The notes beneath the pieces are model-generated. The model was not told the origin of the DNA. It searched no databases and worked only from the letters and a program-made list of their open reading frames with translations. Shown here one piece after another: positions 1-6,276 of a stretch of 6,276 bases of DNA. Source of the stretch: JBCBSS01 sp039819065 (GTDB lineage Bacteria > Bacteroidota > Bacteroidia > Cytophagales > Cyclobacteriaceae). The stretch is from assembly GCA_039819065.1 (NCBI GenBank), contig JBCBSS010000241.1, forward strand, positions 1 through 6,276, written 5' to 3'. Each line of letters starts with the position of its first letter. The stretch's first letter is position 1. The position numbers and the translations under genes are program-made.

Positions 1-716
1 AATCGAGGCCATAGAATTTGTATTCATTAATCAGTTCTTGCATTAGGTAAGGTTGTTTCGTGTGAATTAATCTTGTTTAGTTGTTTCTCACTGGTATGTC
101 TTGTACTTAAGTTTATTTTCTTGCCAGGCTTAATGTTTTTGCTTTAATATTTTTTCATATTGATTTAATTCATTCATGACTAAATCTTGAAATACATTAC
201 TAATCTGAGTAGAAACTAGGTTATAACGGAGAGGTAGACTTATGAGTTCAATACGAATGCTCAAAAGAAGGCATTAGGTGGCTCCACCAGTAGGGTGCTG
301 TATAGCATTCCGTCTAAAAAGTAAGGGCTAGCAACACTATAAATTTTCGTGCTCGGTGTCTTGAGGTAGGTGATTGTCATGTTAGTTTCAGATGAATTTC
401 ACTAGATGCGTTTTATGCCTTTATTATTGATTTGCGGATTTTAACTTGTGTCACGATAGCTCATCATACACAAATAATAAAATTGATACAGTTGTATTCT
501 GAATCACTCTATTGAGGGCAAAGGACATCAATACATGCGTAAAACAGTAGTCCCCTAATTTGGTATTTTAATTAACTTAATCTGGTATTTAATTACACTT
601 TAGCTATATTGATAGTGCTAGTCCAAGGCGGTAAATAGCATTATAATCAAGCACCCGATTGATATTTTAAAGGCCTAACGTTCAAGTGTTTATAAGTTAG
701 TTGCCTAAGGATTTGC
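1..716. other. Long AT-rich stretch with no convincing gene
   Basis: No open frame of 60 or more codons occurs here on either strand, and I see no tRNA, rRNA or riboswitch architecture. What it does hold is a 22-bp imperfect tandem repeat (556-600), a small GGTG/CACC hairpin (277-288), a 5-bp palindrome (486-490/493-497), and several minus-strand open stretches of 38 to 47 codons. A minus-strand frame beginning with ATG at 43-41 runs off the left edge and could be the start of a neighbouring gene, but only 14 codons are visible. More than 700 bp without a gene is long for a bacterium. The stretch could be a decayed gene, a regulatory region for the gene to the left, or a site for an unrecognised small RNA. 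Confidence 0.6.
556..600. repeat. Two-copy imperfect tandem repeat, about 22-bp period
   Basis: Copy one (556 to about 577) and copy two (578-600) align along TAATyTGGTATTT(T)AATTA followed by (C)ACTT. They differ by one T/C substitution and two single-base indels. The shared core TGGTATTT begins at 561 and 583, so the copies are 22 bp apart, about two helical turns, and face the same side of the DNA. Direct repeats with this phasing are common for dimeric or cooperative DNA-binding regulators, but no gene start lies within about 500 bp on the side a promoter would serve. The repeat could equally be replication slippage in AT-rich DNA. The repeat itself is plain to see; a function is speculation. 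Confidence 0.6.
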
Positions 717-751
717 AAAAAAAAAGCTATTATCCCTTTGCTTAAGGGATA
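717..751 (-). terminator. Intrinsic terminator after the exported beta-rich protein gene
   Basis: Read on the minus strand, TATCCCTT (751-744) pairs perfectly with AAGGGATA (738-731) around a 5-nt loop. It is followed by five bases and then nine consecutive T residues (725-717). An 8-bp stem plus a T tract is the classic Rho-independent layout, although the 5-base spacer between stem and tract is longer than ideal. The stem starts 47 nt after the stop codon of the gene at 798-1724, as expected for the end of that transcript. On the plus strand no T tract follows the hairpin, so it should act in the minus direction only. Confidence 0.7.
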
Positions 752-797
752 CCCAGCCAGCACATATTATATAGGGTATGATTGGGATCTGTTAGCC

Positions 798-1724
798 TTA
801 ATCAATATAATCCTTCGGATTTACGCTTACATATATCGATGCAGAGAAGGCAGGTTCCCAACTGAATCGAACGGTTTCAATACTCACCTCTTCACCGTCA
901 TAGAGCGTTGTTAGAAATAATGGAGAAAGACCACCACTTAAATTGAAGAAAACAGGCCCTTTTATTCTTCTTGACCAGCCCAATGCATAGTTGAGATGTG
1001 TATGGTTGTAGGTCTCAATGTTATTTTGACCTCCTTCATTATTCTCGGAATAGGTGATCCTATCATTATCAAATTTCTGCTCCAATCTGATCCGGTTATT
1101 ATCATTCAAATTGTATTCAACCACAGCACGAGGACCCTCAACATCGTATTGCCATTTGTTATTTTGGGATGACCCCTTGAATACTGGAATTGGTACTACT
1201 ATTCTAGCTTCAGACACCCATTGTAACGCGATTCCAAATTGATTGCCATTCTTTAGATCCTTCAGGAATCCGCCTCCAAATCGGTAATAGTTGTTATCCC
1301 ATGTCGCAGCTGCACCACCATCCAGCCCCTGAGCAATGCCACCAAGCAAAAGGATATCCCAAGCCTCATTGACCTTCACGATACCTTTAAGCACCAGCCT
1401 GAAATGATCCGCATTGGAAGGCTGTGGGTAGCTTTGAGGCCATTGATCGAAACGCTGGAAATACCGCTTATAGGTCAAGTCAGGTACTATGAACGAACCT
1501 GAATTGCCAAACTTTACTGGAAAACGGACCACCGTTTCTAAGATGTGCAAGGGGTCTCTCTGCGTATTGTTAAAAGCTTGATCATCAGGATTTACCACCT
1601 CAGATCCCGGTAGGTAAATGTACCTTCCCTGAAACGGTTCAAATATTTGTGCAAATGAATGACATGGCAACCACACAGCAACGCTCAGTATTAGCGTTTT
1701 TAGAAACAAGGATATACTTCTCAT
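798..1724 (-). CDS. Exported beta-rich protein of unknown function, probable outer-membrane beta-barrel
   Basis: This 308-residue protein has a clear Sec signal peptide: basic start MRS..K, hydrophobic core at residues 10-20, and a signal peptidase I site at about SFA|Q (25/26). C21 lies within the signal peptide and its WLPC context is a poor lipobox, so a lipoprotein is unlikely. The mature part consists of alternating strand-like segments separated by Asn/Gly/Asp-rich turns (for example 134-146, 184-191, 206-211 and 226-238). Many strands have aromatic ends (YKRYFQRF 85-92, NNYYRFGGGF 144-153, HLNYALGW 243-250), typical of an 8- to 12-strand outer-membrane barrel. It resembles the DUF6268-type conserved proteins of Bacteroidota, but I offer that family only tentatively. 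The ATG is chosen because it gives a complete signal peptide; its leader is A-rich and lacks a Shine-Dalgarno sequence, as usual in this phylum. The gene lies 227 bp beyond the efflux operon on the same strand, with its own terminator, so it is probably a separate transcription unit. No catalytic motif is visible and I assign no function. Confidence 0.85.
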   Translation of the reverse strand: MRSISLFLKTLILSVAVWLPCHSFAQIFEPFQGRYIYLPGSEVVNPDDQAFNNTQRDPLHILETVVRFPVKFGNSGSFIVPDLTYKRYFQRFDQWPQSYPQPSNADHFRLVLKGIVKVNEAWDILLLGGIAQGLDGGAAATWDNNYYRFGGGFLKDLKNGNQFGIALQWVSEARIVVPIPVFKGSSQNNKWQYDVEGPRAVVEYNLNDNNRIRLEQKFDNDRITYSENNEGGQNNIETYNHTHLNYALGWSRRIKGPVFFNLSGGLSPLFLTTLYDGEEVSIETVRFSWEPAFSASIYVSVNPKDYID

Positions 1725-1808
1725 AACTGAGTTTTTTAAGGTCTAATAGAATTGATTGATCTGTTACTGGCTTCGAATGGGAAAAAGGATTCCAGGTAAG
1801 GGTATCTC

Positions 1809-1822
1809 AAAAGCGTTCCGCT
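1809..1822 (-). terminator. Weak candidate terminator: short hairpin with four T residues
   Basis: On the minus strand AGCG (1822-1819), loop GAA, and CGCT (1815-1812) form a 4-bp GC-rich stem. With the last stem base, a four-T run follows (1812-1809). It lies just past the much stronger inverted repeat at 1829-1879, so together they could end the efflux transcript. Alone it is too short and its T run too brief to be convincing. Confidence 0.25.
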
Positions 1823-1828
1823 CAGGTT

Positions 1829-1879
1829 ATGGGACTGTCTCGAAAAGACCGTTTAGAAAGGCTTTTGAGACAGTCCCAT
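1829..1879. repeat. Strong inverted repeat downstream of the efflux operon
   Basis: ATGGGACTGTCTC (1829-1841) is perfectly complementary to GAGACAGTCCCAT (1867-1879). The stem continues with AAAAG/CTTTT (1843-1847 with 1862-1866) after one bulged G (1842), then CC/GG (1849-1850 with 1860-1861) after a bulged A. This gives about 20 base pairs around a 9-nt loop. It starts about 70 nt after the permease stop codon, the usual place for a transcript-ending or mRNA-stabilising hairpin. However, no T tract follows on either strand, so it is not a textbook intrinsic terminator. The arms also resemble terminal inverted repeats, so a tiny palindromic mobile repeat is an alternative, although I see no target-site duplication (flanks AGGTT and GACAT differ). 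The structure is certain; its role is inferred. Confidence 0.7.
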
Positions 1880-1951
1880 GACATTAAGTATGGGCCTTCG
1901 AAATACGCTAGTTTTTACTTCAATATCTTAGCTTGTGAAATGCTAAACGCT

Positions 1952-4900
1952 TCAGCTTACCTTAGTGAACCACTTATACAATACTGGCACCACCAATAGT
2001 GTGAGCAGCATGGAGGAAATGAGACCTCCGATGAGTGTCCATCCCAATGGAGACCACAAGCTGGTACCAGAAAATGTCAGTGGCATTAAGCCTAGAATCG
2101 TAGTTAAAGTGGTGAGCAGAATAGGCGTGAACCTTCTCTCCGCTGCTTGTCGAATAGCGGCAATTTTTTCAGTACCCGCCGCTATCAGTTGATTAGTGTA
2201 GTCGACCAGGATAATGGAGTTGTTAACCACAATCCCCAACAAGCTGATGAACCCTACAAAAGCGAAGAAAGAAAATGACCATCCTGATAGAAATAGTGCT
2301 ATGAACGAACCGGTTACAGCCAGGGGTATTGCTGAAAAGATGATCAAAGGCTGTACCAGAGATCTGAATTGCAGTACCAGTATGGCGAAGATACCGATGT
2401 TAGCTATCACTAGTAGAATGCCCAAATCGCCAAAACTGGATTGCTGAGTCTCGTACTCACCTCCCAAATAGTACCCATATCCCTCCGGCCAGTCATAGGC
2501 CTCCAAGGCGGGGATGATAGATTCGGTAATCTGCTTGGTTCTGTCTGGGTCAGTGACATTGGCTGTGATGCTCGTAAACCTGTCGAAGTTGAAATGTGAG
2601 ATCAACGCATAATCGGCCTTGAACTGTATATCAGCCAATTGCTTGAGAGGGATTTGATGACCGGTGTTACTGGCTACGTACACCTTTTCAAAGTCATTGA
2701 CAGATAGTTTTTCAGTGATCGGCATCCTAACGATGACCGGGTAGGTCTCGTTATCTTCTTCAAGTGTGACTTCATCTACTTGAATACCATTTAAACTTGC
2801 TCGTACAGTCTGGTCAATACTAGAGAGTGAAGTGTTATAAATTGCGGCCTTATCCCGATTGATGTTGACTTCAATATCCGTTTTGCCAAAAGTAAGTGCA
2901 TTATTCACGTCAATAGTACCTTCTGCATTAGCCACCATCTTCTCTACATCGTGAGCCAATCGCTTCAAGGTATCGAGACTGGTACCGGTGAGTAAGATTT
3001 CCACAGGTGCTTCGAAAGGAGCTCCATTTTTAAGCTCGCTGAAAGTGATACTGGCATCAGGGTAGTTGTTAAAACTAGCTCTAAGTTGGTCCAGTGTGGC
3101 ATAAAAGGTCTGAGGATCCCAATCTTTGAAATTAACCACTACTTCACCGTGGTACTGCTTGAGGTTCTCAGGAATACGATTATAATACACCTGGGGATTA
3201 CCGTGACCAGAGTTGGTCGTATAATTCTTAACATATTCAGTGGTATCAAGCACATTTTCCACAAACCTCACCGCTTTATCAGTTCGCTCAATATTAGCTG
3301 AGTAGGGGAGGTCTACAGAAATAAGCAATAGATTCTTATCTGCCGTAGGGAAAAAGCTCACACCAATCTTTGGAAACAAGCTTATAGCACCTACTAATAA
3401 AAGTAGCCCTCCGGTGAGTGGTACCCACCCTCTTTTCAAGACAAAATTCAATGCAGGGCGATAGAATTTTTCGATGAGCTTTTCAATACCTCGAATAGTC
3501 AAAGTGCCTTTTACGTCTGTCGATCTTTTCTTTAGAATTTTACTGGAAATGATGGGCGTAAATGTGAGTGCTAAGATAAGAGAAGCCATCAAGGCATAAA
3601 TTACGGTCAACGGCAGACTCCTGAGATATTCTCCAGGGCCACTTTGAAGTAATGACAGTGGTGCAAATGAGAGTACTGTAGTCAAGGTAGAACTCAAAAT
3701 AGCGTAACTCACTTCTTGGGTACCCTTGGCGGCGGCCTCTAATAAAGAATAACCTTTCTTTTGAAAGCCAACAATATTTTCGATCACCACAATAGCATTA
3801 TCTACCAACAGTCCCAGCGCGATGACTAGTGCGGCTATGCTTATTTGTTGAATAGCGTAACCGGTGAAATCCAGTACTAAAATGGCTAATAATATAGAAA
3901 GTGGTATGAGTGTCATCACGATCATACCGGCACGCCAGCCCAGGAATATCCATATAATAAGGCCTACCAATACTACTCCTTGAACCAGATTGATGATGAA
4001 ATCATCGATACGTGTTTTTACCGCTGGAGCCTGCTCAAAAGCCGTTTCAAGTTTGATATCTGAGGGAAGTGTCTCACCAAATTGAGTAGAAACTGCTTCC
4101 ATTTCCTCCGACAATGCCAGAATATTGGAAGTTCGTTTTTGGTTAACAGAGACAAAAATACAACGCTCCCCATTGTAACGAGCACGCCATTTGGTGTCCT
4201 CATAATCCCGATCGACTTCAGCGAAATCCCTGAGATAAACCACCCGACCATTGTTCGCTTTAATTGCCGTGTTACTAAAATCATCCAGCTCGTCGTAAGC
4301 TCCGGAAGATTGGATATTGAAAGTCAGATCACCTGCTCTGATCTCACCACCAGGGATATTACGATTATTACCTTGTAGAATACCGAGTACTTGCTGGAGT
4401 GAAATGCCCATCCCGGCCATTTTCTGAAAATCTAAGCTGATACGAATTTCCTCTTTAGGGTAGGCTTCGATCTCTACATTTTTCACCATCTCGATCTTTT
4501 CCAGATCTTCTTGCAGTTCTTCCGCTACATTATGCATTTGTGCATAAGGTGTGGACTCGGATACGATCGCATACTGGATTACCGTAGCACGGTCTTCCGG
4601 TTTGAACTGTGTGATTTCGAGATCATACAAGCCGGAAGGTAGCTCCGAGCGTATGTTATTGATCTCCGCTAGTAATTCATCGTACTTGTCATCCGCATCG
4701 ATACCAAACTCGCCTTCTATTCTAATGACTGCCAATCCATTGCTGATCTCGGTACGTACTTCTGCAATTTCATCGATCTCATCGATGACCTCTTCAATAG
4801 GGTCTGCCACCAACTCCTCCATATCAGTAGGGCTGGTACCAGGATACACAGCGATCACAGTGAAGTTGGGTAACTGAAGAAATGGATCTTCTGACTTGGG

Positions 4901-4996
4901 TATATTGATCGCCGATCTTACACCTAGTAATATGATCAGAATGACGATCACCAGGATGAACAGATTGTTCTTTATCGCTAATACTGGAAGTTTCAT
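1952..4996 (-). CDS. RND-family efflux permease, AcrB-like (HAE-type), inner membrane
   Basis: At 1014 residues the protein is complete, slightly shorter than E. coli AcrB (1049). It has the duplicated RND layout. TM1 is at about 12-29, followed by the first porter/docking domain (30-330) with the hallmark IPKSEDP (32-38) and VYPGTSPTDMEELVADPIEE (50-69). TM2-TM6 lie at about 334-485 and TM7 at about 523-543. The second porter domain covers 545-850, and TM8-TM12 about 856-1008. By family knowledge it works as a trimer, exporting substrates by proton antiport through the adaptor and TolC-type partner encoded upstream. TM4 carries GLLVDNAIVVIEN (395-407): D399 matches AcrB D407, but AcrB D408 is N400. 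In TM10 GIVVNNSIIL (921-930) puts N925 at the AcrB K940 position. R955 and T962 match AcrB R971 and T978. It is not heavy-metal (CusA) type, since TM4 lacks the DAA pattern. Translation starts 7 bp after the adaptor stop without a Shine-Dalgarno sequence, suggesting coupling. Drug, detergent or lipid substrate cannot be told. Confidence 0.96.
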   Translation of the reverse strand: MKLPVLAIKNNLFILVIVILIILLGVRSAINIPKSEDPFLQLPNFTVIAVYPGTSPTDMEELVADPIEEVIDEIDEIAEVRTEISNGLAVIRIEGEFGIDADDKYDELLAEINNIRSELPSGLYDLEITQFKPEDRATVIQYAIVSESTPYAQMHNVAEELQEDLEKIEMVKNVEIEAYPKEEIRISLDFQKMAGMGISLQQVLGILQGNNRNIPGGEIRAGDLTFNIQSSGAYDELDDFSNTAIKANNGRVVYLRDFAEVDRDYEDTKWRARYNGERCIFVSVNQKRTSNILALSEEMEAVSTQFGETLPSDIKLETAFEQAPAVKTRIDDFIINLVQGVVLVGLIIWIFLGWRAGMIVMTLIPLSILLAILVLDFTGYAIQQISIAALVIALGLLVDNAIVVIENIVGFQKKGYSLLEAAAKGTQEVSYAILSSTLTTVLSFAPLSLLQSGPGEYLRSLPLTVIYALMASLILALTFTPIISSKILKKRSTDVKGTLTIRGIEKLIEKFYRPALNFVLKRGWVPLTGGLLLLVGAISLFPKIGVSFFPTADKNLLLISVDLPYSANIERTDKAVRFVENVLDTTEYVKNYTTNSGHGNPQVYYNRIPENLKQYHGEVVVNFKDWDPQTFYATLDQLRASFNNYPDASITFSELKNGAPFEAPVEILLTGTSLDTLKRLAHDVEKMVANAEGTIDVNNALTFGKTDIEVNINRDKAAIYNTSLSSIDQTVRASLNGIQVDEVTLEEDNETYPVIVRMPITEKLSVNDFEKVYVASNTGHQIPLKQLADIQFKADYALISHFNFDRFTSITANVTDPDRTKQITESIIPALEAYDWPEGYGYYLGGEYETQQSSFGDLGILLVIANIGIFAILVLQFRSLVQPLIIFSAIPLAVTGSFIALFLSGWSFSFFAFVGFISLLGIVVNNSIILVDYTNQLIAAGTEKIAAIRQAAERRFTPILLTTLTTILGLMPLTFSGTSLWSPLGWTLIGGLISSMLLTLLVVPVLYKWFTKVS

Positions 4997-5003
4997 AGCT
5001 AGA

Positions 5004-6065
5004 TTAGTTTAAGATCTGAATGGTGTCGTTTTGTACTAGGTATGCTCCACCTTCGGTCACTACCCACAGCGATTCTTTTTCATTGATGGCCGGTACAGTG
5101 AAGAAATCAGTATGGATGCTTGAAACGGGTAGTACCTTTTGCTGCACCGTTTTTTTATCTTCGGTTAGGTAAACCAAGGCCTTTTTGTCAACCCCTTCTA
5201 CCAATGCTGCCATAGGCACTTGGTAATAGGGCTGGTCGTTGGAGGGAAATAGTTCTATCTTACCCACAAAACCATTCTTAAGTTCAGGATAGTAATTTGG
5301 ACTTAGTGTCAATTCTACTTCGAATGTGCCGGTAGCTGGGTCAGCAGCTTCAGCTATCTCACTGATGAATGCACTATAGCTCCTATTAGGAAAAGCATCG
5401 AAGGAAACAGAGGCAGTATCTTTAGCTGAGAGTTTGACCACATCCACATCGGCAAGGCCAATTTTAATGACCTGAGCACCATTATTACCGGACCCGCCGA
5501 ATACAAACATAGGTTGGCCTGGGTTCACCAATTCATTGGGCTCTATCGCTCGCTTGAGTATTTTCCCATTCATAGGGGCAACGATTTGTGAGTATTGGCG
5601 ATTAAAATTGGCAATCTCCAAAGCCGCTTTCGCTACATCTGTAGCGGTCTGCGCATCCTGGACTTGCTCCAAAGTGGCCACAGTATCCTGGAATAAATTA
5701 TTGACCCTCTCCAGGTCGCGCAAAGCTTTTTCGTAACCTCTTTTGGCCTGTAGTACCTGTGCATTGATCTCAGATAGGTTTAATGTGGCTAGAACTGCTC
5801 CCTTTTTGACATATTGGCCTTCGTTGACATTTACTGCCTGCACAATACCAGGGACTTTAAATGAAAGCTTCATTTCTGAAGACGAGGCGAGTAGCCCACT
5901 GGCTCTGATGGCTATTGGTTTTTCTACCGGGGTAATTTCTTGCACCTTTACTTTCTTGATATTGGAGCCGGCTTTGGCACTTACATCCTCATTGATGTAG
6001 TTCTTCTTGCAGCCAATTAGTGCCATGCACAAAATGACTGTCGAAATTAATGTGATGTTTTTCAT
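5004..6065 (-). CDS. RND efflux periplasmic adaptor (membrane fusion protein), lipoprotein
   Basis: This 353-residue HlyD/AcrA-type adaptor links the inner-membrane pump to the outer-membrane channel. The N-terminus is a lipoprotein signal: MKN, hydrophobic residues 4-17, and lipobox LIGC (16-19), so C19 should be lipidated and anchor the protein, as in AcrA. Domains follow the family order. The first lipoyl half is at about 68-95 (FKVPGIVQAV, then EGQYVKKGAVLA). A short coiled-coil hairpin spans about 97-155, rich in Ala, Leu, Gln and Lys, and the second lipoyl half about 158-190 (VAPMNGKILKRAIEPNELV). The beta-barrel is at about 198-275 (including DPATGTFEVEL, 242-252) and the membrane-proximal domain 277-353. 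The short hairpin, roughly 30 residues per helix, matches smaller Bacteroidota adaptors. The start is fixed by the signal peptide. The gene begins 9 bp after the stop of the TolC-like gene and ends 7 bp before the permease start, so all three should be on one mRNA and made in matched amounts. Confidence 0.95.
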   Translation of the reverse strand: MKNITLISTVILCMALIGCKKNYINEDVSAKAGSNIKKVKVQEITPVEKPIAIRASGLLASSSEMKLSFKVPGIVQAVNVNEGQYVKKGAVLATLNLSEINAQVLQAKRGYEKALRDLERVNNLFQDTVATLEQVQDAQTATDVAKAALEIANFNRQYSQIVAPMNGKILKRAIEPNELVNPGQPMFVFGGSGNNGAQVIKIGLADVDVVKLSAKDTASVSFDAFPNRSYSAFISEIAEAADPATGTFEVELTLSPNYYPELKNGFVGKIELFPSNDQPYYQVPMAALVEGVDKKALVYLTEDKKTVQQKVLPVSSIHTDFFTVPAINEKESLWVVTEGGAYLVQNDTIQILN

Positions 6066-6074
6066 GATAATGAG

Positions 6075-6276
6075 TTAAAGATTTGCTGAGGCTTCCAAAG
6101 CCGCTTCCCTTGATTTAAGATTGTATTTTGCAATTACTTCTTGTAGTTGAGCCGTTGTATAAGCATTTCTGGCATTATTGAATTCTACCAGGATGACTTG
6201 ATTTTGGGCATACTTCTTTCTGATGATTCTGAAATTCTCTTCTGCATTAATTCGCTGGAAGCAAGCCAATCCGAGC
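6075..6276 (-). CDS. TolC-family outer-membrane efflux protein, C-terminal end only
   Basis: The reading frame is open to the window edge; only the last 66 complete codons are present and the real start lies beyond 6276. A TTG at 6269-6267 is in frame but is surely internal, because Leu-Gly precede it and the family is normally 400 to 500 residues. The visible part reads as the final alpha-helices of a TolC/OEP protomer: NAEENFRIIRKKY, then VEFNNARNAYTTAQLQEV, then a tail ending KYNLKSREAALEASANL. This matches the family's usual last repeat (KY..x..LVEx..A...Y..A......Y....ALE). By family knowledge it forms a trimeric barrel in the outer membrane with a periplasmic tunnel that docks with the adaptor. 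It is the first of the three visible efflux genes, 9 bp before the adaptor. Whether a regulator gene precedes it cannot be seen. Confidence 0.85.
   Translation of the reverse strand, partial: LGLACFQRINAEENFRIIRKKYAQNQVILVEFNNARNAYTTAQLQEVIAKYNLKSREAALEASANL

Noticed and set aside
486..497. ATACA-GT-TGTAT palindrome as an operator
   Set aside because: A 5-bp palindrome in AT-rich DNA has no statistical weight and is not near a gene start.
1054..1242. 62-codon plus-strand open frame
   Set aside because: Antisense to the exported beta-rich protein gene, with no ribosome binding site or recognisable motif.
1725..1828. Bacteroidota-type promoter (TTTG ... TAnnTTTG) for the gene at 798-1724
   Set aside because: A TTTTGAG-like -33 element can be found on the minus strand, but no TAnnTTTG element lies at the right distance, so no promoter is called.
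1829..1879. Miniature transposable element (MITE) reading of the inverted repeat
   Set aside because: No target-site duplication flanks it (AGGTT versus GACAT) and only one copy is visible in the window, so I kept it as an inverted repeat of uncertain origin.
1928..1946. TTAGC/GCTAA hairpin just after the permease stop
   Set aside because: Only a 5-bp stem with a 9-nt loop and no following T tract; expected often by chance.
4018..4378. Plus-strand (4082-4378) and alternate minus-strand (4018-4284) open frames
   Set aside because: Both are shadows inside the permease gene; the permease frame matches the RND family throughout this stretch.
4551..4877. 108-codon plus-strand open frame
   Set aside because: It lies wholly antisense to the well-conserved N-terminal porter domain of the permease, and its Ser/Ile-rich composition is what the complement of acidic codons gives.
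5536..6000. Two plus-strand open frames of 66 and 85 codons
   Set aside because: Antisense to the lipoyl and coiled-coil parts of the adaptor; no family resemblance.

Overview
The window looks like chromosomal DNA of a Bacteroidota bacterium, perhaps a cytophagia-type lineage. The support is indirect: moderate-to-low GC, start codons without Shine-Dalgarno sequences but with A/T-rich leaders, an efflux adaptor made as a lipoprotein, TolC-adaptor-permease gene order, and an isolated exported beta-rich protein. No marker gene fixes the taxon. All convincing genes lie on the minus strand, so transcription runs from high to low coordinates.

Positions 6276 to 1952 hold the distal part of a tripartite RND efflux operon. 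In transcription order it has the C-terminal end of a TolC-family outer-membrane protein (cut by the window edge), a membrane-fusion (adaptor) lipoprotein, and a complete inner-membrane RND permease. Gaps of 9 and 7 bp indicate one transcript with close translational coupling. Together the three would form a proton-driven channel from inner membrane to outside; the substrate cannot be read from the sequence. The permease keeps one of the two TM4 aspartates of AcrB-type pumps but has Asn in place of the second, and Asn in place of the TM10 lysine.

Positions 1951 to 1725 form a 227-bp gap dominated by a strong near-perfect inverted repeat at 1829-1879. It is probably the 3' end of the efflux transcript or a small palindromic repeat. 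Part of one arm recurs at 1805-1814.

Positions 1724 to 798 encode a 308-residue secreted, beta-strand-rich protein with a Sec signal peptide. It is probably an outer-membrane beta-barrel of unknown function and is followed by a good intrinsic terminator at 717-751.

Positions 1 to about 716 are AT-rich and carry no convincing gene. They hold a 22-bp imperfect tandem repeat (556-600) and short open stretches on the minus strand that could be decayed coding DNA but are no longer than chance would give. I saw no RNA gene, CRISPR array, insertion sequence or clearly new system. The window is mostly an ordinary efflux locus beside an uncharacterised exported protein.
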